Positions 8,395 to 15,036 of a stretch of DNA of 63,892 nt are shown piece by piece. Within the stretch, counting starts at the first letter, position 1. Every line of letters starts with the position of its first letter. A program made the position numbers and the translations under genes. This stretch comes from an uncultured bacterium (GTDB taxonomy: Bacteria > Actinomycetota > Coriobacteriia > Coriobacteriales > Atopobiaceae). The stretch is taken from NCBI GenBank assembly GCA_905215465.1, contig CAJMPT010000009.1, positions 1-63,892 on the forward strand, given 5' to 3'. The notes under the pieces were generated by a model that worked only from the letters and a program-made list of their open reading frames with translations, was not told where the DNA came from and searched no databases.

Positions 8395-9082
8395 CGCCAA
8401 CAACGACAGCACCCACGGCCTCATCTCACGCAACTGCCTCATCGCGCTCGCCGCGCTTTCCGGCGTGAACGTCATCGCGCACCTCATCGCGCTCCCAAGC
8501 TTGCCCGCACAAATTCCCACCCATTGGGGTGCGAGCGGCGAGGTCAACGGCTGGGGACCGAGCTGGACGGCAGCCGCCTTGGGCGCGCTGCCCCTTGGGA
8601 TGCTCGTCCTCTTCTACGTGGTTCCGCGCATCGACCCCAGAGGCAATGGCTATGCCCGTGCCGGGAAGTTCTACCAGCACTTCGTTGTCGGCTTTACCCT
8701 GCTCACGATCGTCATCAGCTGGCTTCCCGAACTTACCGTCTGGGGCGCGATATCGGCCAAGGGCTCCACGAACGTCATCGTCTTCGTGCTGATTGGCGCT
8801 CTGCTCGTCGGCATCGGCAACTACATGCCCCGTATCGGTCAGAACTACACGATGGGCGTGAAGACCCCCTGGGCCCTCAACGACCCGGAGAACTGGCGCC
8901 GTACCCAGCGCTTTGGTGGCAAGTGTTTCGTGCTTATGGGAATTGCCGTCGCAGCATTTGGCTTCGCGGGACCCCACCTCACGGACGCTGTTGCCGCAGC
9001 GGCGATCAGCGTGGTCTGCCTTGGGGGATGCATCGCGATGTACGCCTATTCCTACCTGCTGTTTGTTGGCAAGATTCGCTAA
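8387..9082 (+). CDS. SdpI/DUF1648-family membrane protein (immunity-like)
   Basis: 231-residue membrane protein with about six hydrophobic segments. It has the DUF1648 signature LPAQIPTHWGASGEVNGWG near the N-terminus and the SdpI-type C-terminal motif YMPRIGQNYTMGVKTPWAL followed by NWRRTQRFGGK. B. subtilis SdpI gives immunity to the SDP toxin and also sequesters SdpR. The start is the ATG with GGAGG just ahead, inside the end of the repressor gene; the upstream in-frame ATG at 8354 has no such site. No toxin gene (sdpABC) is seen nearby, so a general envelope-stress role is equally likely. Confidence 0.88.
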   Translation: MNSANNDSTHGLISRNCLIALAALSGVNVIAHLIALPSLPAQIPTHWGASGEVNGWGPSWTAAALGALPLGMLVLFYVVPRIDPRGNGYARAGKFYQHFVVGFTLLTIVISWLPELTVWGAISAKGSTNVIVFVLIGALLVGIGNYMPRIGQNYTMGVKTPWALNDPENWRRTQRFGGKCFVLMGIAVAAFGFAGPHLTDAVAAAAISVVCLGGCIAMYAYSYLLFVGKIR

Positions 9083-9431
9083 GAACTCATTCGCGCTCGA
9101 CCCGCCAGGCCCAAGCATCGACCTTCCCGCCCTCGCACGATTCGGCGAACGGCAGCGGCCCGCGCAAGCCGATGATATCGCGAAGGAGACCTGGGCGGGC
9201 GATTACGGTAACGGCAGCCGCCGCAAGGCCGTGCTTGGGCCGCGCTACGACGAGGTTATGGCCGTTATCAACGGACAGACCAAGACCGAGCAGGTCTACG
9301 TGGTTCAGAGCGGAGACACCCTCAGCGGCATCGCGTCCAAGTACGGCACCACGTATCAGGATCTCGCCGCGAAGAACGGCATCGGTAACCCGAACCTAAT
9401 CTACCCCGGCATGCGCCTGGTTGTCTCCTAG
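9083..9431 (+). pseudogene. Endolysin/cell-wall-binding fragment (CW_7-like plus LysM)
   Basis: In-frame coding remnant without its catalytic domain. From about 9171 it has a CW_7 (Cpl-7)-like repeat, WAGDYGNGSRRKAVLGPRYD, and at 9292-9428 a LysM domain with YVVQSGDTLSGIASKYGTT and LIYPGMRLVV. These are muramidase/amidase cell-wall-binding modules, usually at the C-terminus of phage lysins or peptidoglycan hydrolases. The frame stays open leftward into the SdpI-like gene, but no credible start or catalytic domain exists, so I read it as the tail of a deleted lysin gene. Confidence 0.7.
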
Positions 9432-9448
9432 GCCGCTCGTGGTATCCT
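9421..9448 (+). promoter_or_regulatory. Candidate promoter of a small RNA
   Basis: TTGTCT (9421-9426), 16 bases, TATCCT (9443-9448). It overlaps the end of the lysin fragment and points to a hairpin-plus-terminator unit. Confidence 0.45.
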
Positions 9449-9454
9449 AACGAA

Positions 9455-9556
9455 GACGATTGTGCCAACGGCGCACACCTCGGTTCGAGGAGATGCGCAA
9501 ACGGTGCACCCAAACGCCCGCGCCCCGGCAGTCATCCCTGCCGGGGCGCTTTTTTG
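9455..9556 (+). ncRNA. Candidate structured small RNA with terminator
   Basis: About 100 bases lying behind a plausible promoter. They can fold into one long arm: GTGC (9462-9465) with GCAC (9506-9509), then an internal loop CAACG/AAACGGT, GCGCA (9471-9475) with TGCGC (9494-9498), and an apical CCTCG-GTT-CGAGG hairpin (9478-9490). A Rho-independent terminator follows (CGCCCCGGCA/TGCCGGGGCG, 9521-9548, then TTTTTT). I do not recognise it as tmRNA, 6S, SRP or RNase P RNA, and no ORF is evident. Confidence 0.5.
9521..9556 (+). terminator. Terminator of the candidate small RNA
   Basis: 10-bp perfect stem CGCCCCGGCA/TGCCGGGGCG, eight-base loop, then CTTTTTT. Confidence 0.92.
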
Positions 9557-9622
9557 ACCTGCCAAGGGGGACGTTGATTGTTTGCAGGTAAAAGGGACAC
9601 TCCTGCCGGGCTCACTGCGCAG

Positions 9623-10870
9623 TCACTCTGCGGAAAGCCTCAACAGCTCCTTGGCCTGCGGCGTTAGAACGTAGCGGGAGGGTCGGCGCGTCGTTCTCGC
9701 CAATAGGCCCTTGGCCTCAAGCCGCTCGAGCTCCTTTCTTGCGGTGGGGGCCGAGACGCCCAGGTGCTCGCAGGCCTCTCTTTGCGTGAATCCATCGGGC
9801 AGCGAGAAGAGCTCGCGCTCGGCGCCAAACCCAAGGAGCCTCCGCCCACGTTCTTCCGACGCCGCCTCAAGATTCGCCAGCCTCTGTTCAAGCAGCTCCA
9901 CCGCCAGGTGCTTCTCGGCAAGATCTGTAATCAAATCTTCTTGGGCAACGGAGACCAGTTCAAGGAGCATGAGGACAAAATGGGTGCCCTCGGAGCAGTT
10001 GAGCCTGTCCTCGGTGGTGTCAAACGCCTTGTAGTAGACGCTCTTGTGCTCGGAGATGGTGCGGCAGATCGAAAGCACCGTGGGCTGAGAGAGCAGGTGA
10101 CTCAGCTGCAGCGCAAGCAGGTAGCGCCCGGTGCGCCCGTTGCCGTCGTAGAAGGGGTGGACGTACTCGAAGAGAAAGTGGCAGAGCGCGGCTCGGCAGA
10201 GCTCGGGCACGTCGTCGCGTTTCGAGAGCGAGATCATGTCTCCCAGCAGCTCTTCGATTCTTGTCTCCGGCTCAACGCCCCGGTGGACGACCCTGCCGCC
10301 GCGCTTCTCTATGACTACGGGACCGGTGCGAAAGAGGGTGCCTCCGACCAGGTCCTTCTCGTCAATTGAGTCCTTGACCACGGAGTCGTAGATGGTCCTG
10401 ATCTCTTGAAGCGACTGCGGGGGCACGGGATTGTCGGTGAGTCCCAGGTAGAGCTGGGCCAGCTCGAAAAACGGCGCGTGCGTCGCCTCGGCCGCGCCCA
10501 CGTTGTTGCCATGGATCGCGCGTCCGGCCTCGAGCGCAACCTCGACCTGCTTGCGGGTGCTGTGGACGCCCTCCATCTCGTTGCTGCAGACCACCTCGTC
10601 AAGGATGAGGCTGCGGAGAAACGCCCCGCGCGCGGTCCTGGGCAGGCGACCCCAGAGCTCGGAAACGTCCCTCTCGCGGCGAATGACCTGCTCGCTGGCA
10701 AGGGACAGCTCCTTGGGCATCGCGCAGAACAGCTCCCCGTGCTCAAGGGCTATGCCCGTGCGGAAGGTGGAGGGGTCCCCAAGCCTCCTCGCCGCCTCGG
10801 CGTCGTGGTTCTGAAAGCGCTGGCTGGTCGGGTCCGCATAGAACGTTTTCTTGAGCATCTGATAGGTCAA
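9623..10870 (-). CDS. Fic-domain AMP transferase with N-terminal inhibitory motif and wHTH
   Basis: 415-residue Fic protein, predicted to transfer AMP (or another nucleotide group) to target proteins. The catalytic motif HPFYDGNGRTGR begins at His238. An inhibitory helix motif (S/T)xxxE(G/N) is present as SNEMEG, Ser96-Gly101, so this is a class II, self-inhibited Fic. The C-terminus (about 350-410) is a winged helix (FTQREACEHLGVSAPTARKE), suggesting DNA binding or autoregulation. It stands alone with no antitoxin gene, consistent with intramolecular inhibition. Its target is unknown. Confidence 0.93.
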   Translation of the reverse strand: MTYQMLKKTFYADPTSQRFQNHDAEAARRLGDPSTFRTGIALEHGELFCAMPKELSLASEQVIRRERDVSELWGRLPRTARGAFLRSLILDEVVCSNEMEGVHSTRKQVEVALEAGRAIHGNNVGAAEATHAPFFELAQLYLGLTDNPVPPQSLQEIRTIYDSVVKDSIDEKDLVGGTLFRTGPVVIEKRGGRVVHRGVEPETRIEELLGDMISLSKRDDVPELCRAALCHFLFEYVHPFYDGNGRTGRYLLALQLSHLLSQPTVLSICRTISEHKSVYYKAFDTTEDRLNCSEGTHFVLMLLELVSVAQEDLITDLAEKHLAVELLEQRLANLEAASEERGRRLLGFGAERELFSLPDGFTQREACEHLGVSAPTARKELERLEAKGLLARTTRRPSRYVLTPQAKELLRLSAE

Positions 10871-11242
10871 AGCGTCCCCAATCTTTTCTTTTTAGGAGAG
10901 AGTATAGCCACCAAAAAGAAAAAATAGTCCATTTCTTTCTTTTTCACGGTCGCACTGTAGCCAAAAAAGAAAGCCCTCAAATTGGGGACGTGTTCAAATT
11001 TGCGCAAAAACAAACACGTCCCCAATTTGAGGGGCGTGTGCCTTGGGATCTGCGCAAAAGAGCCTTCCGCTGGAGGCCGTATTTGCGCGCGAGGTGGTTT
11101 TCGGTGCGGTTGCTCAAAGTTGCCCTCCAGTGGAGGCGAAACTTGAGCGCCGAGAAGCACTTTGGGCCTTTCGCGCAGAAACGCCTTCCAGCGGAAGCAA
11201 AATCTGAGCGGGGCGACTGTCCGGCCCCGTCCCCGGTCTCGG
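10871..11242. repeat. Non-coding repeat island: AT-rich tract, 21-bp inverted repeat and palindrome array
   Basis: No gene is seen in these 372 bases. 10880-10975 is unusually A/T-rich with direct repeats TAGCCA(CC)AAAAAGAAA at about 10905 and 10958; on the minus strand a TATACT (10906-10901) may be the fic -10 box. A perfect 21-bp inverted repeat (10974-10994 with 11013-11033) is built on ATTGGGGACGTGTT. Then come three diverged palindromic units centred near 11070, 11130 and 11191, spaced 60-61 bases. Confidence 0.75.
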
Positions 11243-12208
11243 CTACCAGTCCAGGTCGTTGCGCTGGGCAAAGGCCTCGGCGCTGTCGGAGATGCCGGGC
11301 TGGGCGGCGGCCCAGTTGATGAAGTCGGGCACGTCGGCGATGGTGGGCTCCATCTCGTGCACGGCCAGCGTGGCCTCCTCCAGGGAGTTCACCGCCACGG
11401 GAGGACGGTCGGGCAGGTAGACCTCCACAAACACGGGCCTCATCAGGGCATACGAGCCGCCCTGGCACAGCCGGTCAAAGCCCGCCAGCGCGCGCCTGGC
11501 CGCGCTCATGCGGCCCAGCTTGTACATCAGCACGCACCTGGAGAGGCTCGTCCACGCGTTGTCGTGCCTGCCAAAGCGGGCGTCAAGCTGGTCAAAGCCC
11601 TCCTCGTCCTCAAGGCGAGCCAGCGCGATGGCCTCCGTGTGCCGGCAGCCGAGCTCGTCGGTGGGCGCCACGGCAATCACGCGCTCGCAGGCCTGGGCGG
11701 CCAGCCGGTAGCGCGCGCCGTCGAGCAGCGTGCGGCTGATGGCCGCCTCCAGCCTCAGCTTGGGGCGAGAAAAGACGTCCGCCCAGAGGTCGCATCCCTC
11801 GGGCGCGTCGCTGGCGGCGTCCGTGCCGTCGTGCAGGCCCAGCAGCTGCTCTAGCAGCGAGTCCGGGTCGAGGTCTGCCGCCAGGGTGCCCACGAGCTGC
11901 GCGTCCAGGCACTTCTCGTCAAGGGCGAGGGCGCGGGCGCAGCCGGCCTGCAGGTTGGCCAGGCGCTTCTGACGCGCCTTCTGGTACTCGTCGTCATCCA
12001 GCAGGTCATCGTTGTTGAGGGAGGCGTCATAGGCCGAGAAGGACCGCTCCAGCTCCAGGTACGCCTCCTCGGCGGGGGAGTCCACAAAGCCGGCGGGGTT
12101 CTTCCTCACGGCAAGCACAAGTTCGGCAAACCCCTGGTCAGAGAGGTCGCCTAGGGCTTTGCGCCTGCGGATCGCGCAGCGCTGGACCAGTTCCTCGTGG
12201 ACGTTCAC
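11243..12208 (-). CDS. Protein of unknown function, TPR-like, paralogue of the upstream gene
   Basis: About 321 residues, soluble and acidic, with helical repeat-like segments; family not recognised. The segments RALALDEKCLDA, CERVIAVAPTDELG and EAIALARLEDEEGFDQLDARFG match similarly placed segments of the gene just upstream, so the two arose by duplication. The chosen start is a GTG whose GTGA overlaps the upstream stop, which indicates coupled translation; a longer reading to 12295 would lie inside that gene. Helix pairs of this sort suggest a TPR/SEL1-like scaffold, but no catalytic motif is visible. Confidence 0.75.
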   Translation of the reverse strand: MNVHEELVQRCAIRRRKALGDLSDQGFAELVLAVRKNPAGFVDSPAEEAYLELERSFSAYDASLNNDDLLDDDEYQKARQKRLANLQAGCARALALDEKCLDAQLVGTLAADLDPDSLLEQLLGLHDGTDAASDAPEGCDLWADVFSRPKLRLEAAISRTLLDGARYRLAAQACERVIAVAPTDELGCRHTEAIALARLEDEEGFDQLDARFGRHDNAWTSLSRCVLMYKLGRMSAARRALAGFDRLCQGGSYALMRPVFVEVYLPDRPPVAVNSLEEATLAVHEMEPTIADVPDFINWAAAQPGISDSAEAFAQRNDLDW

Positions 12209-13248
12209 TTGCCCTGCACCCCCTCCTGGCGCATCTCGGCCGCCACCTTGAGCGCAACGGCGGGATACATCTTGGCCACCTGGCCGGCTACCCATGCGCC
12301 CAGCACGCCCTTGCCGGTGCGGTCGGCGCCCTCCTGCAGCAGCACGATGCCCTCGCTGACGGCAATGATGAGCTCGTCGGCGCTATAGGGTGCCACGTAC
12401 AGGCGGGCAAACTCGCCGTCGGGAAGCTCCGTCTGGCGCAGCAGCGTGACGGTCGCCTCGGGATACGTCCTGCATATGCGGCCGAGAAGCCCCTGGGCCT
12501 CCTGCATGCGGCATGCCTTGTGGGCCAGCGCCATGCGGGCCATGAGCATCCAGGCGTCGTCTGCCCCGCGCGTGGGCGAGATCTTGGCGTAGCGCGCCTC
12601 GAGGGCGTCGAGCCCGGCCTCGTCCTCGAGTTTTGCCAGCGCGTAGGCGTAGGTGAAGCGCACGTCGCAGGTGTCGGCGGGGTCGCTCTCCAGAAGGCGC
12701 TCGCACCAGCTGATGGCCTCGCGGTTGCGGCCGCAGATGAGCGCGCCCTCGGCAAGCGACGCAAGCCAGCGCCAGTAGGGGCGCATGGCCAGCGTGCGGC
12801 CCAGGGCCACGCGCTCGTCGTCCTCGGAGGGATCCACGGCGTCGCGGGCCTCCTCGCAGGTGGCGCGGACCTCGGGCTCGAGCTTGGCCAGGAACTCGTG
12901 GCGCGCGTCCAGCCCCGCAACCTCCGGGCCGGACTTCATGCGCCGCGCGTCAAAGCACTTCTCGTCAAGCGAGAGTGCCTCGTCGAGAAGTGCCTGGCCG
13001 CGATGGATGAGCTCGGCGCCCTGGTCGGGCTCGGCAAACGGAAGCTTGTAGTCAATGAGCTCGGTGGCGCGACAGACCAGGTGGAAGGCACGGTCCGCGT
13101 CGGTCTGGGGGAGGGAGTCCCTGTTCTGGGCAAAGCGCTGGCCAAAGGCCGTGAACTCCCTGGCCGCGGCTGGGTTCTGCGGGTCTATGGTGCGAACAAA
13201 GCGCAGCGCAAGGCGCTGGTAGTCCTCGCGTCTGGGGTCGTGTGCCAT
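12205..13248 (-). CDS. Protein of unknown function, TPR-like, first of a tandem pair
   Basis: 347 residues, no signal peptide or membrane segment. The body is alpha-helical with TPR-like stretches (EALSLDEKCFDARRM, AISWCERLLESDPADTCDV, AYALAKLEDEAGLDALEARY). It starts with ATG after GAGGAG and overlaps its paralogue by four bases. The C-terminal part (LYVAPYSADELIIAVSEG) aligns with LPDRPPVAVNSLEEATLAV in the partner. The recurring DEKCFDAR/DEKCLDAQ motif is a useful search seed. Function unknown. Confidence 0.75.
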   Translation of the reverse strand: MAHDPRREDYQRLALRFVRTIDPQNPAAAREFTAFGQRFAQNRDSLPQTDADRAFHLVCRATELIDYKLPFAEPDQGAELIHRGQALLDEALSLDEKCFDARRMKSGPEVAGLDARHEFLAKLEPEVRATCEEARDAVDPSEDDERVALGRTLAMRPYWRWLASLAEGALICGRNREAISWCERLLESDPADTCDVRFTYAYALAKLEDEAGLDALEARYAKISPTRGADDAWMLMARMALAHKACRMQEAQGLLGRICRTYPEATVTLLRQTELPDGEFARLYVAPYSADELIIAVSEGIVLLQEGADRTGKGVLGAWVAGQVAKMYPAVALKVAAEMRQEGVQGK

Positions 13249-13538
13249 GGGGTCTCCTCTCAGGCCCCTATGGTACCTGACATGAGCGGGTTAATCGTTC
13301 CTTATACCCACCCATGCACGGCGTGTTCTTCTTGGCTAGCAAAAATCCTTGAGCGGGGCGATTTTTTACGCAACCGACTTGGGCCGGCCGCGGCTTCCCC
13401 GGACTGCTATGCTTACGGCTGACTGGGGCGAGGGGATAGGGCCCCAGGTCAAGGACTTCCAACTTTGCCAAAAGCAAGGGGGTTCGCCTCTTGTTTGCAA
13501 TCCGTCGCGGGGGCGACGGCATAGGAATTGGAGGAGTT

Positions 13539-14762
13539 ATGGGACGTTTTACCAACCCGCGTGACCTGTACTTTGGTGAGGGTGCCCGCCACGAGGTCAA
13601 GAACCTCAAGGGTAGCAAGGCCATCATCGTCTCCGGCGGCGGCTCCATGCGCCGCGGCGGCTTCCTTCAGGACATCCAGAAGGACCTCGAGGACGCTGGC
13701 TTTGAGGTCAAGCTCTTTGAGGGCGTCGAGTCCGATCCTTCCATCACCACGGTGATGAAGGGCGCCGAGGCCATGCGCGAGTTCGAGCCCGACTGGATCA
13801 TCGCCCTCGGCGGTGGCTCCCCGATTGACGCTGCCAAGGCCATGTGGGTCTTCTACGAGTACCCCGAGGAGTCCTTCGAGAACATCATCCAGCCGTTCTC
13901 CTTCCCCGAGCTGCGCCAGAAGGCTCACTTCTGCGCCATCTCCTCTACCTCCGGCACTGCTACCGAGGTCACCGCGTTCTCCGTCATCACAGACTACGAC
14001 AAGGGCATCAAGTACCCGCTGGCCGACTTCAACATCACCCCTGACGTGGCCATCGTTGACCCCGAGCTGACCTACAGCATGCCTGCCAAGCTCTGCGCCC
14101 ACACCGGCATGGACGCCCTGACCCACTGCATGGAGGCCTACGTCTCCACCTTCGCCTCCATGTTCACCGATGCCAACGCCCTCCACGGCATCCGCGAGAT
14201 CGTCGAGTGGCTGCCCAAGTCCTACACCGGCGACAAGGAGGCCCGTCAGCACATGCACGAGGCCCAGTGCATCGCCGGCATCGCCTTCTCCTCTGGCCTG
14301 CTGGGCATCGTCCACTCCATGGCCCACAAGACCGGCGCCGCCTTTGAGAACGGCCACATCATCCACGGTGCCGCCAACGCCATGTACCTGGGCAAGGTCA
14401 TCCAGTGGAACTCCAAGGACCCGCGCGCTGCCGAGCGCTACGCCTACGTCGCCAAGGAGGTCCTGCACCTTCCGGGCGAGACCACCGAGGAGCTCGTTGC
14501 CGCCCTGGTCAAGAAGATCCGCGACATGAACGACGAGCTCAACATCCCGCAGTCCATCAAGGACTACGCCAACGGTGGCGTCAAGGTCGACGCCGAGCAC
14601 CCGCAGATGGTCTCCGAGGAGGAGTTCCTCGCCAAGCTGCCGACCATCGCCGCCAACGCCGAGCAGGACGCCTGCACGCCGGAGAACCCGCGTGAGACCA
14701 AGGCCGCTGACTTCGAGAAGATCCTGAAGGCCTGCTACTACGACACGGACATCGACTTCTAA
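13539..14762 (+). CDS. Iron-containing alcohol dehydrogenase
   Basis: 407-residue group III (Fe-ADH) enzyme, predicted to interconvert aldehydes and alcohols with NAD(P)H. Seen: ALGGGSPIDAAKAM (nucleotide loop, GGGS-D), SSTSGTATEVTAFSVI, and metal-ligand segments HTGMDALTHCMEAYVS and GIVHSMAHKTGAAF...HIIHGAANA. It resembles the ADH half of AdhE or butanol dehydrogenases. The start is the ATG after GGAGGAG; a small hairpin (13502-13519) sits just upstream of the binding site. It is monocistronic and probably serves fermentation. Confidence 0.93.
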   Translation: MGRFTNPRDLYFGEGARHEVKNLKGSKAIIVSGGGSMRRGGFLQDIQKDLEDAGFEVKLFEGVESDPSITTVMKGAEAMREFEPDWIIALGGGSPIDAAKAMWVFYEYPEESFENIIQPFSFPELRQKAHFCAISSTSGTATEVTAFSVITDYDKGIKYPLADFNITPDVAIVDPELTYSMPAKLCAHTGMDALTHCMEAYVSTFASMFTDANALHGIREIVEWLPKSYTGDKEARQHMHEAQCIAGIAFSSGLLGIVHSMAHKTGAAFENGHIIHGAANAMYLGKVIQWNSKDPRAAERYAYVAKEVLHLPGETTEELVAALVKKIRDMNDELNIPQSIKDYANGGVKVDAEHPQMVSEEEFLAKLPTIAANAEQDACTPENPRETKAADFEKILKACYYDTDIDF

Positions 14763-14785
14763 GTCCGGGAGTTAGCGTTCCTGAC

Positions 14786-14876
14786 GGGCGCCCCCACTCG
14801 CCTCTCCACGAAAGTGACCTCGCGCATAGTACGCGCTCAGAAGCACTTTCTTAGGAGAGGTCGAGTGGGGGCGCCC
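14786..14876. repeat. Long three-part inverted repeat between convergent genes
   Basis: A perfect 15-bp outer stem (14786-14800 with 14862-14876) continues through CCTCTCC/GGAGAGG after a one-base bulge, then AAAGTG (14811-14816)/CACTTT (14844-14849) and an inner GCGC/GCGC pair. The whole 91-base element could form one long hairpin on either strand. It lacks a T tract and so may act as an RNA structure or bidirectional barrier rather than an ordinary terminator. Confidence 0.7.
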
Positions 14877-14960
14877 TGCTGTTGACGCTGTCGCCGGACT
14901 TTGAAGGCAATGGGCGAGTCGTGGCGGCAGAGGGCCTGTTGCACGCCGGGAAATTAGAGA

Positions 14961-15001
14961 GACGCCCTTCTCGCCGTGATGGGGGTGGCGAGAAGGGCGT
15001 C
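14961..15001 (-). terminator. Terminator of murE
   Basis: 15-bp perfect stem (14961-14975 with 14987-15001). On the minus strand it is followed by a T-rich run (TCTCTAATTT), so it serves murE. Both arms contain the nonamer CTTCTCGCC, in opposite orientations. Confidence 0.8.
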
Positions 15002-15036
15002 TTGTTGTGGCTTGTTGGCCAGGGCGAGGGGCGCCG

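Noticed and set aside
8913..9082. Extension of the lysin fragment leftward
   Set aside because: This part overlaps the SdpI-like gene in another frame and shows no protein similarity.
11051..11230. CRISPR array
   Set aside because: Only three poorly matched palindromes with no identical repeats and no cas genes nearby.
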